Shown: positions 51,697-62,230, numbered from the stretch's first letter. The stretch is 64,000 nt of DNA from G963662905 sp963676415 (GCA_963676415.1 OY781097.1:1736001-1800000), one strand, 5' to 3'. Translations and numbers: made by a program. Notes: a model not told the origin generated them from the letters alone.

Positions 51697-53985
51697 TTAA
51701 CAATCTTCCGTTTTGTTTTTTTCTACGCACTGTGCGTCAATAACAGCAATACTGGCCATGCGCACAATTTCATTTATGCTGCATCCCATTTGCAGGACAT
51801 GGACTGATTTGCTTAAACCGTTGATTACAGGGCCAATTACTTCCACTTCACCCATTTCCTGCATAAGCTTGTAAGCAATATTTCCTGCAGTCAAATAAGG
51901 GAAAATGAGCACATTGGGTGGGTTGTTCACCAATTTTGAAAATGGGAAATTTTCTACCAGAAGCTGAGGGTTTAGTGCCACATTTGCTTGAATCTCGCCA
52001 TCTACGATCAGTTCCGGATTTTCAGTGTGCAAAATTTTAACGGCATCGCGCACCAACTGGGGAATCCGTCCTTGATTGGAGCCAAAATTACTGTAAGTGA
52101 GCATTGCAACTCTCGGTTCAATATTGAACTGTTTTACTGCATATACGGTTTGGCGTGTTATTTCGACCAACTGCTCTGTTGTAGGATTTTTGTTCACCGT
52201 AGTGTCTGCAAAGAAAAACGGTCCTTTTTTCGTATTAATGATGTACATGCCCGAAACCAGGCTTGCTCCTTTCTTTTTGCCAATAATCTGCAAAGCCGGA
52301 CGGATCGTATTTGGATAATTATTTGTTAATCCGCTCACCATTGCATCAGCTATTCCGTTTTCTACCAGCATTGTGCTGAAATAATTACGGTCGTTCATCA
52401 GTTCAATGGCGTTGTTAATGGTCATGCCTTTGCGCTGGCGTTTACGGTAGAGGATCTGGGCAAATTCGTAGCGCCTGATTTTTTGCTCTTCCGATTTTGG
52501 ATCAATAATTTCAACACCTTCAAGTTCGAGGTGGTTTTCGGAGATCAGGTTTTTGATGGTTTTTTTGTTCCCGAGCAAAATGGGTTTCGCAATGCCTTCG
52601 TTCAGGGCAATTTCTGCCGCCTTCAGCATTTCGTAATAATCAGCTTCGGCGAACACAACTTTTTTGGGGTCCTTACGTGCCCTTGACTTAATTTGCCTGA
52701 TGAGCATATTGCTTGTTCCCAAACGTTGTACGAGCTGCTCGCGGTATGCGTCCCAGTCTGTAATGGGCTCGCGGGCAATACCGGTATCCATGGCTGCTTT
52801 TGCTACGGCCGGAGCAACATATTCAATCAGGCGAGGGTCAAATGGTTTTGGGATGATGTATTCTTTTCCAAAAGAAAAATTGGTGTGATGATAAGCCAGG
52901 TTGACTTCTGCCGGTACGGGTTGTTGTGCCAGGTCAGCGAGTGCGTAGCTGGCAGCGAGTTTCATTTCTTCATTGATTGCAGTGGCTTTAACATCCAATG
53001 CTCCGCGGAAAATAAACGGGAATCCCAATACATTGTTGATTTGGTTGGGATAGTCTGACCGGCCGGTGGCCATAATGATATCCTCGCGTGTTGCAACGGC
53101 TTCTTCGTAGAGGATTTCGGGGACCGGATTTGCCAATGCAAATACAATGGGCTTGGGAGCCATTTTTTTCAGATATTCTTTTTTTAGCACTCCGGCTTTG
53201 CTCAGCCCGAGGAACATATCTGCACCGTCTAAGGCTTCTTCCAGGGTGTGCAAATCACGTTCCGTGGCAAACTGGCGTTTGTATTTATTGATGTCGTCTC
53301 GGTCGGAACGGATCACACCGCGGCTGTCGAGCATTACGATGTTTTCCTTTTTTACGCCAAGGGCTACATACAACTTGGTACAGCTAATGGCCGAGGCACC
53401 GGCGCCGTTTACGACCAGTTTGATATCTTCTATCTTTTTCTTATTGATCTTCAAAGCATTGATCAAACCGGCTGACGTAATGATGGCTGTGCCGTGCTGA
53501 TCATCGTGCATCACAGGAATATCCAGGGCTTCTTTAATTTTTTCTTCAATCTCAAAGCATTCGGGCGCTTTGATGTCTTCTAGGTTTATCCCACCAAATG
53601 TGGGTGCAATGGCTTTAACGGTTTTTACGAATTCAGCGATGCCTTTCTGATCGATTTCGATATCAAAAACATCAATATCCGCAAAGATTTTGAAAAGCAG
53701 TCCTTTGCCTTCCATAACGGGCTTACCGGCAAGTGCGCCTATATCACCAAGGCCAAGTACTGCAGTGCCGTTCGAAATTACGGCAACAAGGTTTCCCCTG
53801 GTGGTGTATTTGTAGGCATCATCTTCATTATCTTTGATTTTCAGGCAGGGATCAGCAACCCCAGGTGTATAGGCCAGGCTCAGGTCGCGTTGGGTATAAT
53901 ACGGTTTCGTGGGGATTACTTCCAGTTTCCCCGGACGTCCTTTTTCGTGATAGCTCAGGGCATCACGTCTGAATAATTTATCCAT
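51697..53985 (-). CDS. maeB: NADP-dependent malic enzyme with C-terminal phosphotransacetylase-like domain
   Basis: The 762-residue protein is the MaeB fusion. An N-terminal malic enzyme (about 1-425; PYYTQRDLSLAYTPGVADPC, PVMHDDQHGTAI, NGAGASAISC) makes pyruvate, CO2 and reduced cofactor from malate. A C-terminal domain similar to phosphate acetyltransferase (about 430-762; FAEADYYEMLKAAEIAL, DAMVSGLTNNYP, NVLIFPYLTAGNIAYK) normally acts as an acetyl-CoA-responsive regulatory part in this family, not as an enzyme. The gene is followed by its own terminator and diverges from ruvA. A -7 box TAGCTTTG (54034-54027) is overlooked by a 14-bp palindrome. Confidence 0.95.
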   Translation of the reverse strand: MDKLFRRDALSYHEKGRPGKLEVIPTKPYYTQRDLSLAYTPGVADPCLKIKDNEDDAYKYTTRGNLVAVISNGTAVLGLGDIGALAGKPVMEGKGLLFKIFADIDVFDIEIDQKGIAEFVKTVKAIAPTFGGINLEDIKAPECFEIEEKIKEALDIPVMHDDQHGTAIITSAGLINALKINKKKIEDIKLVVNGAGASAISCTKLYVALGVKKENIVMLDSRGVIRSDRDDINKYKRQFATERDLHTLEEALDGADMFLGLSKAGVLKKEYLKKMAPKPIVFALANPVPEILYEEAVATREDIIMATGRSDYPNQINNVLGFPFIFRGALDVKATAINEEMKLAASYALADLAQQPVPAEVNLAYHHTNFSFGKEYIIPKPFDPRLIEYVAPAVAKAAMDTGIAREPITDWDAYREQLVQRLGTSNMLIRQIKSRARKDPKKVVFAEADYYEMLKAAEIALNEGIAKPILLGNKKTIKNLISENHLELEGVEIIDPKSEEQKIRRYEFAQILYRKRQRKGMTINNAIELMNDRNYFSTMLVENGIADAMVSGLTNNYPNTIRPALQIIGKKKGASLVSGMYIINTKKGPFFFADTTVNKNPTTEQLVEITRQTVYAVKQFNIEPRVAMLTYSNFGSNQGRIPQLVRDAVKILHTENPELIVDGEIQANVALNPQLLVENFPFSKLVNNPPNVLIFPYLTAGNIAYKLMQEMGEVEVIGPVINGLSKSVHVLQMGCSINEIVRMASIAVIDAQCVEKNKTEDC

Positions 53986-54026
53986 GTTCTGGGCTTTAAT
54001 TTTTTATGGTAGCGTGCAATTCACAA

Positions 54027-54054
54027 CAAAGCTATTAAAAATTGAGCGCTCAAT
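54027..54054 (-). promoter_or_regulatory. maeB promoter region with palindromic operator candidate
   Basis: The -7 box TAGCTTTG (54034-54027, minus strand) is followed upstream by the perfect palindrome ATTGAGCGCTCAAT (54041-54054), lying in the spacer and near the -33 position. That arrangement fits a repressor or activator site. No regulator is known from the window. Confidence 0.45.
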
Positions 54055-54148
54055 CACCAAAATTTGGATCAGTTTTGCCTAAATCAGGCATTTTTTTGCT
54101 TCAGGCAAAGCTTTGTGCTTTAAAAATATGCCATTAGATGAAAAATTG

Positions 54149-54156
54149 TATTTTTG
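54149..54156 (+). promoter_or_regulatory. Bacteroidota -7 box for ruvA-sprA
   Basis: TATTTTTG lies 46 bases before the ruvA ATG; no good -33 box is at the right distance. A small hairpin with a T run (TGCCT-AAATC-AGGCA, 54077-54097) lies upstream of it. Confidence 0.5.
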
Positions 54157-54202
54157 CACGGTTTAGAAAATTCTTTATCAAATATACTGAAAATCAATCT
54201 TA

Positions 54203-54790
54203 ATGTATTCATTCATTGAAGGCCGCCTGGCAGAAAAAAATCCGACTTATGCGGTAATCGACTGTCATGGCGTTGGCTATTACCTTCATATATCCCTGAA
54301 CACTTTTTCCCAAATCAAAGACCAGGAGAAATGTCGTCTGCTCACACATCTGGTTGTACGGGAAGATGCAATGATGCTTTATGGCTTTTTTGAAGAAAGG
54401 GAACGCAGCCTTTTCCGCAGCCTTATTACTGTTAATGGTGTGGGCGTTAATACTGCCCGCATTATCTTGTCTTCAATGAGCCCGGACGAAGTGTATCAGT
54501 CTATTGTGGGTGAAGACGCAAATGCATTGAAACGCGTAAAAGGGATCGGAGCAAAAACAGCCCAAAGGATTATCCTTGATCTTAAAGATAAATTGGGAAA
54601 AGATGTGCTGCCAACAGGTGAAAAAGTGCTCCTTAAAGACAATACAGGGCGCGATGAAGCGTTACAAGGATTAATTGTTTTGGGTTTCCCAAAATCAGCG
54701 GCAGAAAAGGCCATCGATAAAGTTTTAAGCGCATCGAATCAAACATTAAAGGTAGAAGACCTGATTAAGAATGCTTTGAAAATATTGTAA
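54203..54790 (+). CDS. ruvA: Holliday junction DNA helicase subunit RuvA
   Basis: RuvA binds the four-way junction as a tetramer and loads RuvB. The 195-residue protein has the N-terminal OB fold (MYSFIEGRLAEKNPTYAVIDCHGVGYYLHIS), two helix-hairpin-helix motifs (LITVNGVGVNTARIIL and LKRVKGIGAKTAQRIILDL) and the C-terminal RuvB-binding helices (DEALQGLIVLGF). It lies directly before sprA in the same reading frame, separated by one TAA stop and 24 bases. The ruvA-sprA-gcvH order is one I recall from other Bacteroidota. Confidence 0.97.
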   Translation: MYSFIEGRLAEKNPTYAVIDCHGVGYYLHISLNTFSQIKDQEKCRLLTHLVVREDAMMLYGFFEERERSLFRSLITVNGVGVNTARIILSSMSPDEVYQSIVGEDANALKRVKGIGAKTAQRIILDLKDKLGKDVLPTGEKVLLKDNTGRDEALQGLIVLGFPKSAAEKAIDKVLSASNQTLKVEDLIKNALKIL

Positions 54791-54814
54791 TTAACCAAAG
54801 CCATCGTTACAACA

Positions 54815-57800
54815 TTGAAAAATTCGACACACTATACACGCTGGATATTTCTTATTTTGATTGTCACCGGATTTCAATTTCAGGTTTCGGCCTCTAATGG
54901 ATTTGTATTAAACAGTCCGCCGGATACAATCCCCGACTCCCTGAAATTACGCTATCCAATTCCGAGCGAAGGAGGTTTGGAAAGCCGGAAAGTTCCGGAA
55001 TCAAGCCCATTATATTTTAGCGATCCCTCCAATATCACTACTGAGGTGGAATTTAATCCGCAAACGGGTGAATATGAGGTGAAACGGAAAATTGGAAACC
55101 TGGACTACCGTCCGGCAAAGTATATGGACCTGAACGAATATCTGGGCTATGACCTGAAAAATTCGTTGAGATCGTACTGGAAAGAGCGCTCTATGGCTTC
55201 GGCAGCAGGTGGACGGACAGGTATTATACCCGATATCTATATCGGTGGGGAAGCTTTTGACCGTATTTTTGGGTCAAATACAATAGATATACGCCCACAA
55301 GGTTCTGCTGAGCTGATTTTTGGCGTTACCGGAAACCGACGCGACGACCCAACAATCAACGTGAGGCAAAGGAAAACATTGAATTTTGATTTTCAACAGA
55401 AAATCCAAATGAATGTAATTGCTAAAATCGGCGATAAAATTGAATTTAAAGCCAATTACAATACCGAATCGTCCTTTAATTTTGATAATAAAGTACAGTT
55501 AAAGTACGAAGGCGACGAAGATGAAATTATAAAGCTGATCGAAGCTGGCGATGTTACCCTCCCTTTAAACAGCACACTTATCCAGGGGAGCCAAAGCCTT
55601 TTTGGTATTAAAACCAAGCTGCAGTTTGGGAGAACTACAGTTACAGCCGTGTTCTCAAAACAGGAAAGTGAAAGCAAATCGATAACCGTTGAAGGGGGAG
55701 CACAAACCAATACTTTCAATATCCGTGCCGACCAGTACGAAGAGAACAGGCACTTTTTCCTGGCACAGTATTACCGCGAGCATTATAATGAAGGGCTTAG
55801 CCGGTTGCCGATCATCAATTCAAATGTCAGCATTACAAAAATTGAGGTTTGGGTAACCAATATTGGCCCTGCCGTTACCGATAACAGGAATATCGTTGCA
55901 TTTCAGGATCTTGGCGAAAAAACGCCCTACCGTAAAAATATTTATCCTACACCGGGGATGCCGGCATATCCTGATAACGATGCCAATAACCTTTTGGACA
56001 AGCTCAATATCACAACAGTACGAAATATTAACGAGGTTTCCAATTATCTGAAATCCCCTCCATTGAACTTTGTTGCCGGACTTGATTTCGAGAAGGTGGA
56101 AAGCGCAAGAAAACTTGCAGCATCGGAGTACTCCTTTAATTCCAAATTGGGTTTTATTTCGTTGAATACCACATTAAACCCGGATCAAACCCTTGCTGTT
56201 GCCTATCAATATACTGTGGTTGGCGACACGGCGGTTTATCAGGTGGGTGAATTTTCGGATGCCGGTATTAACGACCCGCAGTGCCTGATCGTAAAATTAT
56301 TGAAAAGTACAGCCATCAACACAAGGGTTCCTATGTGGAACCTGATGATGAAAAACGTTTATTCCCTGCGCGCCTACCAGGTGAACAGAGATGATTTTAT
56401 TTTGAATATTGTTTATAGCGGTAGCGATAATGGAGTACCTACCGGCTATATTTCTGAAGGAAAAATTGAAGGGAAACCCCTGATTCAGGTTATGGGCCTT
56501 GATAAACTGGATCCGCAATTAAACCCACCACCGGATGGAATCTTTGATTTTATTGATAATGCCGCCATAAGCGGTGGTACGATCCAGGCGAGCAACGGTC
56601 GGATTTATTTCCCTGTTCTTGAACCGTTTGGTCAGGATCTGAGGGATTCTATAGGGGATGACCGAATTGCAGACAAGTATTGTTACGATTCGCTTTATAC
56701 AATGACCAAAACCGATGCACAGCAATATCCGGATAAAAACAAATTCTACCTCGACGGTTATTACAAATCATCATCAGGAAGTGAAATAAGCCTGAATGCA
56801 CTGAACGTGCCGCAAGGTTCGGTAAAAGTTACCGCCGGCGGTATCGCGCTAACCGAAAATGTTGATTATACCGTTGATTATACTTTGGGACGCGTACGCA
56901 TTATTAATGAAGGGATCCTCAATTCCGGCACACCGATCAATATCTCCATGGAAAGCAACAATATGTTCAGTATCCAGTCAAAGCGATACATGGGGATGCA
57001 CATTGACCATAAAGTAAACGAACGCCTGAACCTTGGAGCTACGATTATTAACTTGCATGAGCGGCCACTGACCCAAAAAACAAACCTTGGCGACGACCCA
57101 ATTTCCAATACAATTTGGGGTGTTGATTTTCAATATAACGATGAATCACGATTAATCACAAAACTGATTGATAAGCTGCCCGGCATTGAAACCAAAATGC
57201 CTTCAAAAGTTACCATTGACGGTGAATTTGCTCATTTTATTCCCGGTCATCCATCTGTAATTGGTTCTTCAGGAACCAGTTATATTGATGATTTTGAAGG
57301 AACTAAATCTACAATTGACCTGAAGAGTACCGTTAACTGGTTTTTGGCCAGTACGCCACAAGGGCAGACCCGCAGCGGAGAATTCCCCGAAGCTGCTATT
57401 GGCACCGGACTGGAGTATGGTTATAACCGTTCCAAACTTGCTTGGTATATCATTGATCCACTTTTCTACGACAGAAACGGTACTTTGGTGCCGCCCAATG
57501 TCGATAATGATGAGTTGAGTAAAAATGAGGTGCGACAAGTGCTCGAAACGGAAGTGTTCCCAAACAAAGAAATCCCCAACGGTACGCCTACCAATATTGC
57601 TGTTTTGAACATGGCTTATTATCCATCCGAACGCGGTCCCTATAACTATGATGTTGAGGGCGCAAGTGGTATTTCACGTGGTTTGGGTGAAAATGGCTCC
57701 CTGAAAGATCCGGAAACACGTTGGGGCGGTATTATGCGCCGCATCGAATCCTCCGATTTTGAAGCCACCAATGTGGAATATATTGAGTTCTGGTTAATGG

Positions 57801-60800
57801 ATCCTTTTGCCGATAAGGAAAATCATTCCGGTGGTGAACTTTATTTTAACCTTGGTGATGTTTCTGAGGATATCCTGCGCGACTCCCGTAAAGCTTTTGA
57901 GAATGGCCTGCCCGTGAGTGATGTAGTCGAAAATGTGGATACAACAATCTGGGGGCGTGTTCCAAACAAACAAAACCTGGTGGATGCCTTTGATAACAAT
58001 CCTGATTCACGGCCATGGCAGGATGTGGGTTATGACGGTCTGCGCGATGAAGATGAACGCACTTTCTTTGAAGCCAGTTATCTTGGCCGTATTGCCGGGC
58101 TCTATGGCGTTGGTTCTCCGGCATATGTGCAGGCAGGAACCGACCCCTCGGCAGATAACTACCACTATTTCCGCGGGACCGATTATGACAACAACCCGCT
58201 CTACAGCAGCGTGCTTGAACGTTATAAAAACTATAACGGAACCGAAGGAAACTCTCCGGCAGCCGAGCAGTCCAACGAAGCCTATCCAACATCTGCTACG
58301 CCAAATCCAAACGTGGAAGATATCAATAAAGACAATACCCTCTCCGAAGACGAACGCTATTTCCAGTATCATGTGGACCTGCGCCCTGAGATGATGAATA
58401 TTGGCGAAAATTATATATCAGACATATATGAAGCCAACGGCATCCCGCTTCAAAATGGCGATAAAGGAAGCGTTAAATGGTATCAGTTCAAAATTCCGAT
58501 CAAACGCCCCGATGCGGTAGTTGGCGATATCAGCGACTTTAAATCCATCCGTTTTATGCGTATGTTCTTCAAAGGCTTTAGCGAAGAAATTGTTTGTCGC
58601 TTTGCAACCCTGGAGCTGGTACGCTCTACCTGGCGTCGTTACGATTACGATCTTTTGGCTCCGGGCGAATATATCCCGCTTGACGACCAAAGTGAAACCC
58701 GCCTGGTTCTTTCTACGGTAAATATTGAAGAAAATGGCTACAGGGAACCGGTCCCTTATGTAATCCCTCCCGGGATTGAGCGCGAAATTAATTATGGCAC
58801 AACCAATTTTACACGACTGAATGAACAGTCGATGTCTTTGGAGATTAAAGACCTGCTTGATGGAGACGCCCGTGCTGTATATAAAAATACGGATTTCGAT
58901 TTCCGTCAGTACGAACGCCTGAAAATGTTTGTGCATGCGGAAGATGTCGATTTGAACAATCCCAATGAAACCGGCGACCTTACCATATTCCTGCGTTTGG
59001 GATCGGATTTTACCCAAAACTACTACGAATACGAAATCCCGCTGGAATTTACGCCTTGGTACACATCGCGCACCGATGATGAAGCTATCTGGCCTGAAGC
59101 AAACCGCTTTGATGTTGAACTGCAAAAACTTGTGGATGCCAAAATCATGAGGAATACAGATATGCGGCAAACAGGTTCAACGATAACCCTAAGCACAGAA
59201 TATATCGTTTTTGATGGGAAAAACAAAATTACGGTCGTTGGTTCCCCGAGCATCAGCGATGTAATGTCCATTATGATTGGTGTGCGTAATCCCAAAAAGC
59301 AAAACGCATTGGATTTGGACAATGGGAGCCCGCGTAGTGCAATCATTTGGGTAGATGAACTGCGTTTGACCGATTTCGTGAACAAAAGCGGTTGGGCTGC
59401 AGTGGCACGCGTTCGAAGCGATTTGGCCGATATTGGTAATATCCAGATAAGTGGGGCGCACAGTACGCCTGGTTTTGGGGCCATTGAACAAAAAGTGAAT
59501 GAACGCCAAATGGATACCAAAACCAGTATCGATTTTGCCACCAATATGCAATTGGGGCGTTTCTTCCCCGAAGAATGGGGACTGCGCATCCCGATGCACT
59601 TTGATATGAGCCATGCAATCAGTTCGCCGGAATATAATCCACTCGACCCGGATATCAAACTGGAAGACGACCTGGGAACTTATACATCTGATCAGGCCAA
59701 AGACAGTGTACGCGACCTTACCCAAGATGTTGTGCGCCGGTTCAACGTGAACTTTATGAATGTTCGCAAAGAACGGGTTGGGACAAACCAAAAACAGCGC
59801 GTTTACGATATTGAAAACTTTGACGTTTCTTATTCCTACTCAAAAACAACAGCGCATAATCCGGATATTGAATTCGATAACCGTACAGTGTACCGGGGCG
59901 GCCTGGGTTATAACTTCACAAATAAACCCAAAGAGGTTAAACCCTTTGATAAAGTTAAGTTCCTGAACAAAAGCTATTTGAAGCTTATCAAAGAATTCAA
60001 CTTTTATTATCTGCCCAAGATGTTCAGCTTCCGCACGGATTTGAACCGGGAGTATGTTGAGAAGAAATTACGCAATAAAACACAGGCCGATATCATCATC
60101 CAGCCTACCTATATGAAATCCTACACATGGAACCGTACCTACGATTTGAAATGGGATCTGGCCAAAAGCCTGAAACTGGATTTCAAGGCGATGGCAGATG
60201 CCTTTATTGACGAGCTGCCCGGTAGCCGCGATAGTGATGATTATGGATATACCGCAGCAGAAAAAAGAGAACGGGTCAATGACCAACTTTTAAGTGGGGG
60301 TACAATGGATCGTTATTATCAAACGACCAGCCTTAATTACCGTGTGCCATTTAATAATATACCGATCCTGAACTGGATTAATGCCACGGCACGTTATCAG
60401 GCAGATTATACATGGACTGCCAGCCCAAAATCCATTCAGGATGCAATGGGAAACAGCATTGAGAACGCCAATACCAAGCAAATCAATGCCAACGCACGCC
60501 TCACCAAATTATATAATAAGATACCTTATCTGAAAAAACTGAACAGCTCGCGTAAATCCGGCCGTCGAGGACCGGGCGGAATGGGTGGCCCGCCACAACG
60601 CCAGCAAAAGAAAGAGAAGGATACTGCAGATGATAAGGATAAGGTGAACTATTTTAAGCTGGTTGCAGATAATGTGCTGAAACTTATGATGATGGTAAAA
60701 GACGGAAGCCTGACCTATTCTGAAACCAATGGAACATTTTTGCCCGGTTTCCTGCCCGAACCAAATATTTTAGGAAACAGCACTTCCGGTTCATTGGCTC

Positions 60801-62035
60801 CGGGATTGCCCTTTGTTTTTGGCAGCCAGGAAGATATCCGCTGGACAGCAGTAGAAAACGGATGGATTACAGTTGACTCAGCATTCAATACACAGTATAT
60901 GACCAAATATACAACCAATCTGAATGCCCGATTAACCATCGAGCCCATCCGCGATTTGCGCATCGAATTGAATGCAACACGTACCTACAGTGAAAATTAT
61001 TCCGAATATTTTAAATATCAGGATGGGACCTTTGGTAGTTTTTCGCCAATGACACGAGGCAGTTTCAGTATTTCAACATTTATGCTCCCTACTTCATTCA
61101 TGGGACCTGATGATGAAAACAATTCCGAAGCCTATAACAACTTACGCGATTATCGTCAGGATGTGGCTTTCCGTTTGGCCTACGAAAATCCAAACTGGAC
61201 CGGACGTATTGTGGACAGTACAGGATACCCGGAAGGTTATGGCCCCGGACAGCAGGAAGTGTTGCATTATGCCTTCCTCGCAGCCTATACAGGGAAAAGC
61301 CCTGCATCGGTCAGCCTGAATGAGTTCCCGACGATACCGCTTCCGAACTGGCGTATCACCTATAAAGGACTGACCAAATACGACTTTTTTAAACAGTATT
61401 TTAAGAATTTCACAATATCTCACTCCTATCGGTCAACCTATAATGTAGGTAGCTATGTGTCCAATATTCTTTTTGAAGGAGAAGACGGACATCCTGCAGC
61501 ACAGGACGATGCAAATAACTTTATCTCCCAGTATGAAATTGGCCAGATTACGATGACAGAACAGTTTGCCCCGATTTTCGGAATTGACATGACATGGAAA
61601 AACAGCCTGATGTCCAAGCTGGAATTCAAAAAATCACGCAACCTGTCCCTGAGTTTTGTGAACAATCAGCTTACCGAAGTAAGTAGTGATGAATTTGTTA
61701 TAGGGATGGGATATCGTTTCAAAGAAGTGCCGCTTGTGTTCAAATCAATGGGCGGTACCCGTGGCAAACGCCTGAAAAGCGACCTGAACCTGAAAGCGGA
61801 TATCTCGGTAAGGAAAAATAAAACCATCCTGAGGAGGATCGATACCGGTGAAGACCAGATTAGTTCCGGACAAGAAGTTGTTAGCATCAATTTCTCAGCC
61901 GATTATATGATCAGTCAGCAATTCAATATCCGTTTCTTCTTTGATAAGATTATCAATAACCCTTATGTTTCCAACCAATACAGTAACTCAACAACCAAAG
62001 GTGGAATTAGTATGAGGTTTACTTTATCGGAATAG
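54815..62035 (+). CDS. sprA: SprA/Sov, outer-membrane translocon of the type IX secretion system
   Basis: The 2406-residue protein matches SprA in length. In Flavobacterium it forms a giant single-chain 36-strand outer-membrane barrel through which type IX cargo (adhesins, hydrolases) leaves the cell. A signal peptide (residues about 1-28, ending SASNG) is followed by the SprA N-terminal pattern RYPIPSEGGLESRKVPESSPLYFSDPSN and RTGIIPDIYIGGEAFDRIFG. Two to three copies of the motility SprA N repeat (for example NISMESNNMFSIQSKRYMGM, ATIINLHERPLTQK) come next, then long strand-rich segments up to the terminal GGISMRFTLSE. A low-complexity basic/glycine loop lies near 1911-1945. Translation must begin at the TTG at 54815, the only usable start before the signal peptide. 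It is co-transcribed with ruvA. Other T9SS genes are not in this window. Confidence 0.96.
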   Translation: MKNSTHYTRWIFLILIVTGFQFQVSASNGFVLNSPPDTIPDSLKLRYPIPSEGGLESRKVPESSPLYFSDPSNITTEVEFNPQTGEYEVKRKIGNLDYRPAKYMDLNEYLGYDLKNSLRSYWKERSMASAAGGRTGIIPDIYIGGEAFDRIFGSNTIDIRPQGSAELIFGVTGNRRDDPTINVRQRKTLNFDFQQKIQMNVIAKIGDKIEFKANYNTESSFNFDNKVQLKYEGDEDEIIKLIEAGDVTLPLNSTLIQGSQSLFGIKTKLQFGRTTVTAVFSKQESESKSITVEGGAQTNTFNIRADQYEENRHFFLAQYYREHYNEGLSRLPIINSNVSITKIEVWVTNIGPAVTDNRNIVAFQDLGEKTPYRKNIYPTPGMPAYPDNDANNLLDKLNITTVRNINEVSNYLKSPPLNFVAGLDFEKVESARKLAASEYSFNSKLGFISLNTTLNPDQTLAVAYQYTVVGDTAVYQVGEFSDAGINDPQCLIVKLLKSTAINTRVPMWNLMMKNVYSLRAYQVNRDDFILNIVYSGSDNGVPTGYISEGKIEGKPLIQVMGLDKLDPQLNPPPDGIFDFIDNAAISGGTIQASNGRIYFPVLEPFGQDLRDSIGDDRIADKYCYDSLYTMTKTDAQQYPDKNKFYLDGYYKSSSGSEISLNALNVPQGSVKVTAGGIALTENVDYTVDYTLGRVRIINEGILNSGTPINISMESNNMFSIQSKRYMGMHIDHKVNERLNLGATIINLHERPLTQKTNLGDDPISNTIWGVDFQYNDESRLITKLIDKLPGIETKMPSKVTIDGEFAHFIPGHPSVIGSSGTSYIDDFEGTKSTIDLKSTVNWFLASTPQGQTRSGEFPEAAIGTGLEYGYNRSKLAWYIIDPLFYDRNGTLVPPNVDNDELSKNEVRQVLETEVFPNKEIPNGTPTNIAVLNMAYYPSERGPYNYDVEGASGISRGLGENGSLKDPETRWGGIMRRIESSDFEATNVEYIEFWLMDPFADKENHSGGELYFNLGDVSEDILRDSRKAFENGLPVSDVVENVDTTIWGRVPNKQNLVDAFDNNPDSRPWQDVGYDGLRDEDERTFFEASYLGRIAGLYGVGSPAYVQAGTDPSADNYHYFRGTDYDNNPLYSSVLERYKNYNGTEGNSPAAEQSNEAYPTSATPNPNVEDINKDNTLSEDERYFQYHVDLRPEMMNIGENYISDIYEANGIPLQNGDKGSVKWYQFKIPIKRPDAVVGDISDFKSIRFMRMFFKGFSEEIVCRFATLELVRSTWRRYDYDLLAPGEYIPLDDQSETRLVLSTVNIEENGYREPVPYVIPPGIEREINYGTTNFTRLNEQSMSLEIKDLLDGDARAVYKNTDFDFRQYERLKMFVHAEDVDLNNPNETGDLTIFLRLGSDFTQNYYEYEIPLEFTPWYTSRTDDEAIWPEANRFDVELQKLVDAKIMRNTDMRQTGSTITLSTEYIVFDGKNKITVVGSPSISDVMSIMIGVRNPKKQNALDLDNGSPRSAIIWVDELRLTDFVNKSGWAAVARVRSDLADIGNIQISGAHSTPGFGAIEQKVNERQMDTKTSIDFATNMQLGRFFPEEWGLRIPMHFDMSHAISSPEYNPLDPDIKLEDDLGTYTSDQAKDSVRDLTQDVVRRFNVNFMNVRKERVGTNQKQRVYDIENFDVSYSYSKTTAHNPDIEFDNRTVYRGGLGYNFTNKPKEVKPFDKVKFLNKSYLKLIKEFNFYYLPKMFSFRTDLNREYVEKKLRNKTQADIIIQPTYMKSYTWNRTYDLKWDLAKSLKLDFKAMADAFIDELPGSRDSDDYGYTAAEKRERVNDQLLSGGTMDRYYQTTSLNYRVPFNNIPILNWINATARYQADYTWTASPKSIQDAMGNSIENANTKQINANARLTKLYNKIPYLKKLNSSRKSGRRGPGGMGGPPQRQQKKEKDTADDKDKVNYFKLVADNVLKLMMMVKDGSLTYSETNGTFLPGFLPEPNILGNSTSGSLAPGLPFVFGSQEDIRWTAVENGWITVDSAFNTQYMTKYTTNLNARLTIEPIRDLRIELNATRTYSENYSEYFKYQDGTFGSFSPMTRGSFSISTFMLPTSFMGPDDENNSEAYNNLRDYRQDVAFRLAYENPNWTGRIVDSTGYPEGYGPGQQEVLHYAFLAAYTGKSPASVSLNEFPTIPLPNWRITYKGLTKYDFFKQYFKNFTISHSYRSTYNVGSYVSNILFEGEDGHPAAQDDANNFISQYEIGQITMTEQFAPIFGIDMTWKNSLMSKLEFKKSRNLSLSFVNNQLTEVSSDEFVIGMGYRFKEVPLVFKSMGGTRGKRLKSDLNLKADISVRKNKTILRRIDTGEDQISSGQEVVSINFSADYMISQQFNIRFFFDKIINNPYVSNQYSNSTTKGGISMRFTLSE

Positions 62036-62182
62036 GCGGAGTTTTTTTGGGATTATTTATACCGGATTTAGAAAATGAACTAATATGTTGGTTATTATTT
62101 AGTTATAACAATAATTCATTAGATTGAAAAGAGATGGTCTCATCAACTTTTTTCCCGATGAACCAACTTTTGAAATAAAGCG

Positions 62183-62190
62183 TACATTTG
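62183..62190 (+). promoter_or_regulatory. Bacteroidota -7 box for gcvH
   Basis: TACATTTG lies 40 bases before the gcvH ATG. No -33 box is seen at 19-21 bases. Confidence 0.5.
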
Positions 62191-62230
62191 CATATTAACT
62201 ATTATCACAATCAAAAAAAATTCATTAGAA

